DNA of 64,000 bases from Alterileibacterium massiliense (GCF_900104645.1 NZ_FNWE01000002.1:387289-451288), one strand, 5' to 3'; positions 31,126 through 39,107 are shown, counted from the stretch's first letter. The notes: generated from the letters alone by a model not told the origin. Translations and numbers: made by a program.

Positions 31126-31926
31126 ATGGGCTTTTTAAAAGGTAAGACTGCGATAATAACAGGCGGAGGAAAGGCTGTTTTAAAGGATGGAACAGCAGGA
31201 GCTATTGGATATGGCATTGCCCTTGCATATGCAAAGGAGGGAGCAAACCTAGTTATAACAGGCAGAAATGTGAGTAAACTCTCAAAAGCAAAAGAAGAAC
31301 TTGAAAGAGAATATGGAATTGAAGTACTTCCTATTTCAGCAGATGTGTCATATGGAAGTGACAATGAAAAAATAGTCAAAGATGTCATAGATAAAACCAT
31401 AGAAAAGTTTTCAAGGATTGATGTATTGATTAACCTTGCTCAAGCTTCTGCATCGGGAGTGAGCATAGCAGATCATACAACGGAGCAGTTCAACCTAGCT
31501 ATATATTCAGGACTTTATGGAACATTTTATTATATGAAAACTTGCTATCCATATCTGAAAGAAACCAAGGGAACTGTTATCAACTTTGCATCTGGTGCAG
31601 GACTTTTCGGTAATTATGGACAGGGAGCATATGCGGCATCAAAAGAGGGAATAAGAGGAATCTCAAGAGTTGCTGCAACAGAGTGGGCAAAGGACGGAAT
31701 AAATGTAAATATCATATGTCCTCTTGCTTATACTTCAGCTTTAGAAAGATTTAAAGAGGAATATCCAGAGGCTTATGAAGCAAATGTTAAGATTCCTCCA
31801 ATAGGTTATCTCGGAAGACCTGAAGAGGACATAGGTAGAGCCTGCGTACAGCTTGCTTCACCAGATTTTAAATATATGACGGGTGAAACCTTGACCCTTG
31901 AAGGTGGAATGGGACTTAGACCGTAG
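31126..31926 (+). CDS. SDR-family NAD(P)-dependent oxidoreductase
   Basis: 266 residues. The Rossmann nucleotide loop is TGGGKAVLKDGTAGAIGYG (12-30), longer than the usual TGxxxGIG. The NAG position is replaced by NLAQ. The catalytic Ser is in NFASGAG and the YxxxK pair is Tyr169-Lys173 (YAASK). The C-terminus, MTGETLTLEGGMGLRP, is typical of FabG-like classical SDRs. The substrate cannot be read. The ATG at 31126 has AGAGAGGTG 6 nt upstream; a GTG inside that SD (31117) is rejected. A terminator follows, so it is monocistronic. Confidence 0.92.
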   Translation: MGFLKGKTAIITGGGKAVLKDGTAGAIGYGIALAYAKEGANLVITGRNVSKLSKAKEELEREYGIEVLPISADVSYGSDNEKIVKDVIDKTIEKFSRIDVLINLAQASASGVSIADHTTEQFNLAIYSGLYGTFYYMKTCYPYLKETKGTVINFASGAGLFGNYGQGAYAASKEGIRGISRVAATEWAKDGINVNIICPLAYTSALERFKEEYPEAYEANVKIPPIGYLGRPEEDIGRACVQLASPDFKYMTGETLTLEGGMGLRP

Positions 31927-31939
31927 TTTGCAAGATATT

Positions 31940-31979
31940 TACCCTCCTTACCGGATAATCCAGTAGGGAGGGTATTTTT
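31940..31979 (+). terminator. Terminator after the SDR gene
   Basis: TACCCTCC pairs with GGAGGGTA around TTACCGGATAATCCAGTAG, followed by TTTTTA. Confidence 0.88.
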
Positions 31980-32023
31980 ATGAAATAAACTTAAAAACAT
32001 AAAAAATCTAAATGTTTATGTTT

Positions 32024-32428
32024 CTATTCTTTATTATAAATAGGTATTCCATCAGGACCGATATAGGAAGCATCTCCGAAGGCAAGGATAGGCATAAATA
32101 CAATGTTAAGTAATATCAAACCCACTGCGAAGCCACCGCCTTTTCCAAAAGACTTTGCCATCTTTGAGTAGAGCATTATACTTATAATTATATTTGCTAT
32201 TGGGATAAAAAGTAATATGAACATAAAGCCTTTTCCTTTTGCCCAATACAATTCAAACATCTTATACCAATTTGCAAAAGGGATTATTGACCACCATCCA
32301 GGAATACCTGATTTAACAAATACCTTCCAAAGGACGATGATTGAAAAAATAGCATATACAAATAAGAAAATAAGAAAACCTGTACTTTCAAATAATGAAT
32401 TAGAATAATAAGTTTGACTATAATCCAT
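32024..32428 (-). CDS. DUF5684-like small membrane protein
   Basis: 134 residues with three to four membrane segments and the family-like block VFVKSGIPGWWSIIPFANWYKMF (about 36-58) between the first two, then FIPIANIIISIML. This pattern (GxPGWxxLIPxxN) is seen in small membrane proteins sometimes fused to signal peptidase I domains. The role is unknown. GGAGGAAAT precedes the ATG. A run of nine G/C pairs lies 62 nt upstream, beyond a weak promoter (TTGTTA-16-TATTTT on the minus strand). Confidence 0.75.
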   Translation of the reverse strand: MDYSQTYYSNSLFESTGFLIFLFVYAIFSIIVLWKVFVKSGIPGWWSIIPFANWYKMFELYWAKGKGFMFILLFIPIANIIISIMLYSKMAKSFGKGGGFAVGLILLNIVFMPILAFGDASYIGPDGIPIYNKE

Positions 32429-32489
32429 ATTTCCTCCATTAATTAATAATTAAAATAAGCCTTTTAATAAATTTAACAATAAAATTTTA

Positions 32490-32498
32490 GGGGGGGGG
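32490..32498. repeat. Poly-G tract, G9
   Basis: Nine consecutive G in the plus strand (C on the minus strand), in an AT-rich intergenic stretch, flanked TTTTA...TAGAGCA. It lies upstream of the probable -35 of the DUF5684-like gene. Confidence 0.95.
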
Positions 32499-32654
32499 TA
32501 GAGCAAAAATCAATATATAATATAAAAAAACATATGGATCAGCATATACTAAGTGAATTGGCACAAAACACAGTTTATAGTATAATTAGCCTAAATTGTT
32601 TTATCACTCATCAATGAGAATTTAGAAATAGATTTTAATTAGGAGGTAGGAATA

Positions 32655-34247
32655 ATTAATCGTGGGTCGATAGTAAAAAATATTCGTGTTAAAACGAGTT
32701 TTAAATATAGATTGGTCTTAGAGGGAATAGCAGTTGGAATAATAGCAGGCATAGTCGTGGGGACATTTAGATGGCTTCTTACTATTGCAGAGCAGATGAG
32801 AAGAAGGCTCGTAATTTATGCAGGCTCAGGAATAGAGGGAGTTATGGTAACTTTCTTGCTCCTAATGATTATCGCAGTCTTGGTCGCACTTCTTCTAAGA
32901 TTTGAGCCGGAGATTGGAGGTTCTGGAATCCCACAGATAGAAGGTGAGATGAAGGGTCAGATTGACCAGAACTGGGCAAGGGTTCTAATTGGCAAGCTCG
33001 CGGGCTGCGTTCTTGCAATAAGCGGCGGCCTCGCACTGGGTCGCGAGGGGCCGAGCATCCAGATCGGAGCCATGCTCGGCAAAGGCTTTGCTCGCACCCG
33101 CCACACCGTGCTGACCGAGGAGCGAATGTTGATAACCGCGGGTGCCGGAGCAGGCCTTTCCGCCGCTTTCGGAGCACCCCTCGCGGGAGCCTTGTTCGGG
33201 CTTGAAGAACTGCACAAAAATTTCAGTGCCGGAGTTCTTATAACAACACTATCCGCTTCAGTAGCATCAGACTTCGTCACAGCCAATATTTTGGGCGTAG
33301 TTCCTGTATTTAATTTCGACATCGAATATAGGATACCTTTAAAGTTATATTGGGCAGTGCTTACCCTTGGCATAATCTTGGGCTTGCTAGGAGCCTTATA
33401 TAATAAGACAATTGATTTTATGCAAAATCTTTTTCAAAAGATTAAAATTCCTGAAATGAGGATAGGAATAATGTTCTTAACAAGTTTTGCTCTTATCTTC
33501 ATTTTTCCATTAGCACTTGGTAGTGGAAGCAATCTTGTCACCGAGGTTAGTGCAGGCAGAATGACACTTATCGGAATACTGATTTTATTCCTAGTTAAAT
33601 ATCTTTTTTCAACAGCAAGCTTTGGCTCAGGTGCACCTGGCGGCATATTCTTGCCACTTTTAGTGCTTGGTGCCTTAATCGGAGGAATGTACTGCCGTAT
33701 ACTTGGAGTAACTTTCGGACTTGACCAAAAATATATCACAGCCTTTGTACTTATGGCGATGACGGGATATTTCTCAGCTATAGTTAGAGCCCCTGTAACG
33801 GGTATAATTCTTCTGACTGAGATGACAGGAAATTTCTACAGCTTGCTTGCCATGTCTTTGACATCGCTTATCGCCTATGTTATAGCAGACCTTCTAGGAG
33901 CACAGCCAATATATGATCAGCTTTTACGAAAGAGAATGGGTAAATCTCAATCGGTTGAAAATATAAGCATTGATGAATCAGGTAAAAGAAGAGCTGATGA
34001 GGATAAAAAGGTAATAATAACGACAGATGTAATTTTAGGCTCTTATATGGCTGGAAAGACTATAAGCAAGATTAATCTACCGCACGGATGCTTAGTGGTT
34101 AGCATAAATAGAGGTGGTGAAGAGATAATACCGGGAGGAATGACCGTTATTGAAGCAGGTGATGTGCTTGAAATCCTCTGTAAAAATTCCGATATAGCGG
34201 AAGCAGATAGAAGAATGCTTGTTAGGTGCAGGACACTTATGAAATAA
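32655..34247 (+). CDS. ClC-family chloride/proton exchanger with TrkA-C domain
   Basis: About 530 residues from position 32655. The ClC core has the selectivity-filter motifs GSGIPQ, GREGPSIQIG (with a GxxxP-type gating Glu) and GSGAPGGIFLP. A cytoplasmic C-terminal TrkA-C/RCK-C domain (about 450-525) follows. No ATG or GTG in frame fits the start. The first legal codon is TTG at 32712, but homology-like N-terminal sequence (VKTSFKYRLVLEG) runs upstream of it, and a perfect AGGAGG (32641-32646) is 8 nt before an ATT at 32655. A tract at 32990-33215 is far richer in G+C than its flanks. A terminator follows. Confidence 0.9.
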   Translation: MNRGSIVKNIRVKTSFKYRLVLEGIAVGIIAGIVVGTFRWLLTIAEQMRRRLVIYAGSGIEGVMVTFLLLMIIAVLVALLLRFEPEIGGSGIPQIEGEMKGQIDQNWARVLIGKLAGCVLAISGGLALGREGPSIQIGAMLGKGFARTRHTVLTEERMLITAGAGAGLSAAFGAPLAGALFGLEELHKNFSAGVLITTLSASVASDFVTANILGVVPVFNFDIEYRIPLKLYWAVLTLGIILGLLGALYNKTIDFMQNLFQKIKIPEMRIGIMFLTSFALIFIFPLALGSGSNLVTEVSAGRMTLIGILILFLVKYLFSTASFGSGAPGGIFLPLLVLGALIGGMYCRILGVTFGLDQKYITAFVLMAMTGYFSAIVRAPVTGIILLTEMTGNFYSLLAMSLTSLIAYVIADLLGAQPIYDQLLRKRMGKSQSVENISIDESGKRRADEDKKVIITTDVILGSYMAGKTISKINLPHGCLVVSINRGGEEIIPGGMTVIEAGDVLEILCKNSDIAEADRRMLVRCRTLMK

Positions 34248-34281
34248 AAAATAAGCTTAAAAGTTTAAGCTTATTTTTTTA
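34246..34281 (+). terminator. Terminator after the ClC gene
   Basis: AATAAGCTTAAA (34250-34261) pairs with TTTAAGCTTATT (34264-34275), followed by TTTTT. Confidence 0.88.
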
Positions 34282-34350
34282 TGTTTAAATATTATTCTAT
34301 TTAAATTATATATGTCTTTTTGACTATCTTTTTATATATTCTTAAATGTA

Positions 34351-34914
34351 CACAAAGCCTTATTTTGTAGGCACTACGGGCATTTTGCTTTTAAGTATAA
34401 GAATAAAGGTAAACCTTGCAGATCTCCAAATTTTACTGAAGATGAAATAAAGGATATGTTTATAAGAGCATTAAATAAACTTACAAAAGTAAAGAAGGCA
34501 GTTACTAAAGAAATGAATAGCCTTATAGGTGATATATGCTCAGCTACTGATTTCGAAAAGGAATCTAGTAAACTTGAGCGAGAAATTGAAGTTATAGTAT
34601 CTGAGATGAATAGCCTTATAAAAGCAAATGCGAACACTGCTCAAAATCAGGAAGAATATTTAAAAAGAGAAAATCAAATAAGATTAAAATACCAAGAAAC
34701 AAGAGACAGGTTAACAGACATAAATAATAAAATCGAACTGAAGCAAAATAAGAAAACAATTTTGCTAAACTTTTTGAAGAACCTAGACGGGATTGATGGC
34801 GAAATTACTGAATTTGACGAGGACTTATGGTCAGGATTACTGGACTATATTTTAATAAAAGATAAGGGGGAGTATACCGCAGTGTTTAAGAATGGAACGG
34901 AAATAGATATATAA
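34351..34914 (+). pseudogene. C-terminal remnant of a large serine recombinase
   Basis: The open frame ending at 34914 encodes the tail of a Tn4451/TnpX-type large serine recombinase. A zinc-ribbon-like piece (KYKNKGKPCRSPNFTEDEI, read from 34399) is followed by a long helical coiled-coil region (FEKESSKLEREIEVIVSEM), and it ends DYILIKDKGEYTAVFKNGTEIDI. The N-terminal resolvase domain with its catalytic serine is missing: upstream is the ClC terminator. The ATG at 34456 is internal to the former protein. It marks a lost mobile element between ClC and the LRR gene. Confidence 0.8.
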
Positions 34915-35283
34915 TATAGAAGAAAATAGAACTGTCAAGGAAGTAAAAATTAGTAGAGTGTAAAAAATGTAATATATTTATATAAAAACAACAAATAATT
35001 TAATTAAAATTATTGCAAATATAGCAAGGTGTGATATCCTTAAGAAGAATATATACAAAAAGGAATTTACATGTTTAATCTTAATACGCTAGTGTTGTTA
35101 GATAGACAAGATAGTTCTGCCTATTTTGCAATTTCAAATAAGTTTAATAGAGGATCCTATGCATTTATTTTGATGCGTGGGATTTTTGATTGTTTATCTT
35201 GCTTAAAATAGATAGAGCAACTTAAATCGTCATCTATAATTTTGATTTTTTTATTTAGCATAAAAATATAAGGAGGTAAAATT
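34915..35283. other. Intergenic gap before the LRR protein gene
   Basis: 369 bp of AT-rich sequence with no convincing gene. A TATAAT at 35235-35240 has no good -35. AAGGAGG (35270-35276) just before the ATG at 35284 is the LRR gene's ribosome binding site. I see no terminator behind the recombinase remnant. Confidence 0.6.
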
Positions 35284-37392
35284 ATGAAAATAAAGGAAGG
35301 GAGAAGCATCACATTATTACTTGCACTGATGCTTGTCTTAATGAACCTGTTTGCCGTGCCTGCATGGGCAGCACCGGTAGGTGTTGCGATTGATGCCACA
35401 AACTTCCCGGATGCGAACTTCAGGAACTATGTTTCGGAGAATTTTGACAAGGATAATAACCATACATTATCCCAGGATGAACTTAATGCAGTGACAAAGA
35501 TAGATGTTAACACAAAAAATATTACGTCACTTAGGGGGGTAGAGCATTTTACGGGATTAACAAAACTTGTTTGCAAACATAACCAACTGACTACCTTAGA
35601 TCTAACGAAGAACACAACACTAGTGTATCTTGATTGCAGCTATAACCAACTGGCTACCTTAGATGTAACGAAGAACCCGGCACTTGAAAGCCTTAAATGC
35701 TTCGAAAACCAACTGACTACCTTAGATCTAACGAAGAACACAACACTAGTGTATCTTGATTGCAGCTATAACCAACTGGCTACCTTAGATGTAACGAAAA
35801 ACCCGGCACTTGAAAGCCTTAAATGCTTCGAAAACCAACTGACTACCTTAGATGTAACGAAGAACCCGGCTCTAAAGGATTTTTCTTGCTACAATAACCA
35901 GCTGAAAGCCTTAGATGTAACGAAGAACCCGGCACTAGCGTATCTTAATTGCTCTCAAAACCAGCTGAAAGACTTAAATGTAATGAAGAACACGGCTCTA
36001 AAGGATCTTTCTTGCTTCGACAACCAACTGACTACCTTAGATCTAACGAAGAACACAACACTAGTGTATCTTGATTGCAGCTATAACCAACTGGCTACCT
36101 TAGATGTAACGAAAAACCCGGCACTTGAAAGCCTTAAATGCTTCGAAAACCAACTGACTACCTTAGATGTAACGAAGAACCCGGCACTAGCGTATCTTAA
36201 TTGCTCTCAAAACCAGCTGAAAGCCTTAGATGTAACGAAGAACCCGGCACTAGCGTATCTTAATTGCTCTCAAAACCAGCTGAAAGACTTAAATGTAATG
36301 AAGAACACGGCTCTAAAGGTTCTTTCTTGCTTCGACAACAAACTGACTACCTTAGATGTAAAGAAAAACCTGGCACTTGAAGGACTTTTTTGCTCTCAAA
36401 ACCAGCTGAAAGACTTAAATGTAATGAGGAACACGGCACTTGAAACACTTATTTGCTTCAATAACCAACTGACTACCTTAGATGTAACGAAAAACCTGGC
36501 ACTAGAGTCTCTTGATTGCGGCAGTAACAAACTGACAAGCCTTGATCTTAAAGAAAACCAGCTGATCAGCGGCTTCAATGGAAATAATCAAGAATACGAC
36601 ATCGCAGTAGGTAAAAAGACTATGACTTTTGACCTTACGTCATTACCAGGAAACTTTGACCCGTTAAAGGCGAGCAGATGGGCAGGTGCAAGCGTCTCGA
36701 AAAGCACCCTCAATCTTAATAACACAAAGCCATCTGAGGTGACCTATACCTATAAAGCTAAGGACAATTATAACCTGTCGGTTACCTTAAATGTAACCTA
36801 CAAGGAAGAGTTTACTATAACCTTTGACAAAAACGGTGGAACAGGAACGATGGCAGACGCTAATGTTGATATAGGTTCATCTTACACATTACCTGCTTGT
36901 GCCTTTACTGCTCCTGCAGGAAAAGAGTTCAAAGCATGGAGCATAAATGGCATCGAAAAGGCAGTCGGGGACAGCATTACAGTTAATGCTAATATCACGG
37001 TTAAAGCAATCTGGAAAGACAAGCCTGCAGTAGCTAATGAATCAGTCATTACCATTAACCCTAATGGTGGTAAATGGGCAGATGGAACAACAACACCTAA
37101 AACTTATACTGTAAAAGAAGGTACGTATTTCACACTACCTGAAGCACCGATAAGGGACGGATATACCTTCCGTTACTGGAAAGGAAGCAGATACAATCCG
37201 GGAGATAAATATAAAGTAACAGCTGCTGACCATACATTTACTGCAGTATGGGAGAAAAACGCTGTTAGTGATAAAACATCACCAAAAACTGGCGATAATG
37301 GAATGATGTATGTTTATGTTTTAGGATTGCTAGCAGCAACAAGTGGAATGCTTATTCTAAATGCTAGAAGAAATAAGAAAAATCTAAAGTAA
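35284..37392 (+). CDS. Leucine-rich-repeat cell-wall protein with SPKTG sorting signal
   Basis: 702 residues. A signal peptide (cleavage near AWA|AP) precedes 17 leucine-rich repeats of 21 residues (79-435, consensus NQLTTLDVTKNPALESLKCFE with a Cys at repeat position 19). A linker region and an InlB-type repeat follow (about 518-580, ITFDKNGG...VKAIW). A module matching the 24888 protein (about 588-660, ITINPNGG...AVWEKN) precedes SPKTGDN, a hydrophobic span and a basic tail. Repeat proteins of this type bind host or community surfaces. The repeats are nearly identical in DNA, so copy number may vary. A G6 run lies in the first repeat. Confidence 0.92.
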   Translation: MKIKEGRSITLLLALMLVLMNLFAVPAWAAPVGVAIDATNFPDANFRNYVSENFDKDNNHTLSQDELNAVTKIDVNTKNITSLRGVEHFTGLTKLVCKHNQLTTLDLTKNTTLVYLDCSYNQLATLDVTKNPALESLKCFENQLTTLDLTKNTTLVYLDCSYNQLATLDVTKNPALESLKCFENQLTTLDVTKNPALKDFSCYNNQLKALDVTKNPALAYLNCSQNQLKDLNVMKNTALKDLSCFDNQLTTLDLTKNTTLVYLDCSYNQLATLDVTKNPALESLKCFENQLTTLDVTKNPALAYLNCSQNQLKALDVTKNPALAYLNCSQNQLKDLNVMKNTALKVLSCFDNKLTTLDVKKNLALEGLFCSQNQLKDLNVMRNTALETLICFNNQLTTLDVTKNLALESLDCGSNKLTSLDLKENQLISGFNGNNQEYDIAVGKKTMTFDLTSLPGNFDPLKASRWAGASVSKSTLNLNNTKPSEVTYTYKAKDNYNLSVTLNVTYKEEFTITFDKNGGTGTMADANVDIGSSYTLPACAFTAPAGKEFKAWSINGIEKAVGDSITVNANITVKAIWKDKPAVANESVITINPNGGKWADGTTTPKTYTVKEGTYFTLPEAPIRDGYTFRYWKGSRYNPGDKYKVTAADHTFTAVWEKNAVSDKTSPKTGDNGMMYVYVLGLLAATSGMLILNARRNKKNLK
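35518..36588 (+). repeat. Tandem 63-bp LRR units with a 126-bp higher-order block
   Basis: Seventeen consecutive 63-bp units. Two unit types, A (starting 35581) and B (35644), recur as an A-B block at 35581, 35707 and 36022. A second pair, D-E, recurs at 35896 and 36211. The copies differ at only a few bases, which points to recent duplication within the gene. Confidence 0.95.
35534..35539 (+). repeat. G6 run inside the LRR coding sequence
   Basis: TTAGGGGGGTAGAGCA, encoding Leu-Arg-Gly-Val-Glu within the first repeat. Its flanks match those of the G9 tract at 32490 (TTAG...TAGAGCA). Loss or gain of one G would truncate the protein early. Confidence 0.85.
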
Positions 37393-37409
37393 GATTATAA
37401 AAAATCAAA

Positions 37410-37449
37410 AATGTGGCTTACATGTGAAATCGCATGTGAGCCATTTTTT
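37410..37449. terminator. Bidirectional terminator between LRR gene and toxin gene
   Basis: GGCTTACATG (37415-37424) pairs with CATGTGAGCC (37433-37442), one G-T. ATTTTTTA follows on the plus strand, and A-rich sequence precedes the stem, giving a T-rich tail on the minus strand. Confidence 0.88.
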
Positions 37450-37512
37450 ATGTTTTCAAATAGAGAATTGATTTTTAATATATCATAGATACATGTAAAG
37501 GTGGGTGCATTA

Positions 37513-37830
37513 TTATTTCAGTAGTTCATCAATATTTCGTTTTGAATATAAAAGTCTACGAACTTCCATAGTGTCATCAATGACTACATAAAAAATAGAA
37601 AAATTTCGAACATTAATCCTGTAGTAAGGATGTCTTCTTAATTTTGATGATTGATAAGGTACATAACTGCGAGGCATTTTAAGCCTTTTGATAATTGCTA
37701 GCTCTATATCATCAACCAGTCTATGAGCAGCACTAGGGTTTTTTAATGTGTTAGTTATATAGTTAGTAATATCGAGTAAGTCTTCTTCAAATAACGGAAG
37801 AAAAGTTAATTTATAATTTTGTTTGTTCAT
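37513..37830 (-). CDS. RelE/ParE-superfamily toxin
   Basis: 105 residues with the compact RelE/ParE pattern: N-terminal helix LFEEDLLDITNYI, then the strands SKLRRHPYYRINVRNFSIFYVV and a final strand-helix VRRLLYSKRN. The conserved Arg/Tyr positions of the C-terminal sheet are present. RelE-type members cut mRNA on the ribosome; ParE members target gyrase. The sequence alone does not separate the two. It begins inside the antitoxin gene (20-nt overlap), the usual antitoxin-first order. Confidence 0.88.
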   Translation of the reverse strand: MNKQNYKLTFLPLFEEDLLDITNYITNTLKNPSAAHRLVDDIELAIIKRLKMPRSYVPYQSSKLRRHPYYRINVRNFSIFYVVIDDTMEVRRLLYSKRNIDELLK

Positions 37831-38083
37831 CTATTCTGCTTCTCACTTTACCAAAGATATCAGATTTAGAAAGACGAATAGAAGATTTTGCTGCCAAGGC
37901 ATCGGCTTCATCAAGCTTTCTTTCAACATCATCTGTAAGAGCAGAGTATTGTTCAACGCTCATAAGTACCATTGTTCCATAACCATTTTTAGTGAGGAAT
38001 ACAGGAGCATTTGAACCTATAACAGTTTCTTCAATTTCTGGGAATTTGTTCCTTAAATCAGAAACCGGACGAATATTAATCAT
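37811..38083 (-). CDS. Phd/YefM-family antitoxin
   Basis: 90 residues from the ATG at 38083, which has a strong AAAGGAGG upstream; an in-frame upstream ATG at 38107 lies beyond the SD and is rejected. The N-terminal INIRPVSDLRNKFPEIEE and VFLTKNGYGTMVLMSVEQY blocks are the Phd/YefM DNA-binding fold. The C-terminal charged tail should wrap the toxin. It likely represses its own promoter through the IR at 38106-38129. Confidence 0.9.
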   Translation of the reverse strand: MINIRPVSDLRNKFPEIEETVIGSNAPVFLTKNGYGTMVLMSVEQYSALTDDVERKLDEADALAAKSSIRLSKSDIFGKVRSRIDEQTKL

Positions 38084-38105
38084 AGTATAGACCTCCTTTG
38101 CTATC

Positions 38106-38137
38106 AAGATAATATCATAATTTTATCTTAATTACAA
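38106..38137 (-). promoter_or_regulatory. Toxin-antitoxin promoter and operator
   Basis: Minus strand: TTGTAA (38137-38132), 17 bp, TATTAT (38114-38109) with a TGA extended -10. The inverted repeat AAGATAA/TTATCTT (38129-38106, 10-bp spacer) overlaps the -10, as expected for autorepression by the antitoxin complex. The G8 tract begins 2 bp upstream of the -35. Confidence 0.72.
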
Positions 38138-38333
38138 TAGGGGGGGGATAGAAATCTCCACTGATAATTAGTGGGGAAACTTCCAGTATATCGTGAATAA
38201 TACGCCATATATACCAAAAAGGCACAAGTGCTAACAAAGCACTCATTGCAGACAATGCCCATGAAAGATAGGTCAATATCTTATACCCTCCGGCATAACT
38301 CATGAATCTTGATAGAGTAGAGTGTTTTTTCAT
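38115..38333 (-). pseudogene. Truncated ABC transporter (permease/ATPase) 5' fragment
   Basis: The first ~52 residues (MKKHSTLSRFMSYAGG...ILEVSP) match the start of exporter-type ABC half-transporters, including the first membrane segment. AAGGAGG precedes the ATG. Then the frame runs into unrelated sequence (SGDFYPPPIV), where PPP is encoded by the poly-C side of the G8 tract, and stops at 38115. The permease and ATPase parts are gone. The TetR gene upstream on the same strand suggests a former regulated drug exporter. Confidence 0.75.
38140..38147. repeat. Poly-G tract, G8
   Basis: Eight G on the plus strand, flanked ATA...ATAGAAA, at the break point of the ABC fragment and just upstream of the toxin-antitoxin -35. 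Confidence 0.95.
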
Positions 38334-38401
38334 ATCAAAACCTCCTTAAATTTTTATTTTGTTTTAAACCACGCAAAGTTAGAATTAAATAACTTATGTG
38401 T

Positions 38402-38428
38402 AAAAATTTTAGGGCAAATCGCCCTAAA
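38402..38428 (-). terminator. Terminator after the TetR gene
   Basis: Minus strand TTTAGGGC and GCCCTAAA pair around GATTT, followed by ATTTTTA. It separates tetR from the ABC fragment, so the latter had its own promoter or depended on read-through. Confidence 0.82.
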
Positions 38429-38441
38429 GAATAATTCTTTT

Positions 38442-39059
38442 TTATTGTCCCATAATTTTCATCCACCCAGCAGAATAAAAAGCCCTCATTTCTTGCAGAT
38501 AATGTTTTGCTTCTACAAGTGGCATTTCATGCACAATCAGTTCAAAAAAGGTATTAAACATTCCCGTTATTAAGATATGATCTAAGCGTTCATCTATAGG
38601 CGGTGCAGGTCTGCCTAACTTTTCAAGAACCGCTAAATAATCATGTGTGCCCTGTGTTTCAATTTCCACCATTTCATCAATCAGTTTTGAAAAACGCGTT
38701 CCCTCTGAGCAGCAGAGTATGAGCTTAAATTCGTTCAAGTGTTCATAGGCGTACAAAAGCATTTCATACATACATTCACCAGAAGTAGAAGTAAGATTGT
38801 CAGGCTGTTCCTCTTGTGGAATTTCTGTAAAATCTTTCTGTGCCTTACAAAAACGATTCAATAAAAAATTATAATGTTCACCTACCAGTGCTTCAAATAA
38901 ATCCTCTTTGCTGTCATAGTAGCCATAGAATGCACCTGTTGTCACACCTGCTGTTTTGGCAATATTCCGCAAAGAAGCAGATTTATAGCCCTTTTCAAGG
39001 AATTCCTGCATTGCCGCTGAATGAATTAAGGATAGTGTTGTCTGTTCTTCTTCACTCAC
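38442..39059 (-). CDS. TetR/AcrR-family transcriptional regulator
   Basis: 205 residues. The N-terminal DNA-binding domain (about 8-60) has the typical GYKSASLRNIAKTAGVTTGAFYGYY helix-turn-helix. The C-terminal ligand-binding domain is all-helical. The GTG start follows GGAGGTG. The gene looks intact, though its likely target, the adjacent ABC exporter, is truncated. The 30-bp palindrome over its own promoter is the probable operator. Confidence 0.93.
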   Translation of the reverse strand: MSEEEQTTLSLIHSAAMQEFLEKGYKSASLRNIAKTAGVTTGAFYGYYDSKEDLFEALVGEHYNFLLNRFCKAQKDFTEIPQEEQPDNLTSTSGECMYEMLLYAYEHLNEFKLILCCSEGTRFSKLIDEMVEIETQGTHDYLAVLEKLGRPAPPIDERLDHILITGMFNTFFELIVHEMPLVEAKHYLQEMRAFYSAGWMKIMGQ

Positions 39060-39077
39060 TATCGCACCTCCTTATTT

Positions 39078-39107
39078 ATATAACAGTGCTACATAACACT
39101 GTTATAT
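39078..39107. promoter_or_regulatory. 30-bp TetR-type operator
   Basis: ATATAACAGTG and CACTGTTATAT are exact inverted repeats of 11 bp around CTACATAA. The palindrome overlaps the end of the -10 and the transcription start of the tetR promoter. Confidence 0.82.

Noticed and set aside
32869-33373. Three minus-strand open frames inside the ClC gene
   Set aside because: They arise because the G+C-rich tract lacks stop codons on the opposite strand; none has a start signal or domain.
35518-36588. CRISPR-like array
   Set aside because: The regular 63-bp units have no unique spacers and are read in frame as leucine-rich repeats.
38322-38573. 83-codon plus-strand frame
   Set aside because: Antisense to the tetR 3' end and the following gap; Lys/His/Phe-rich with no SD.
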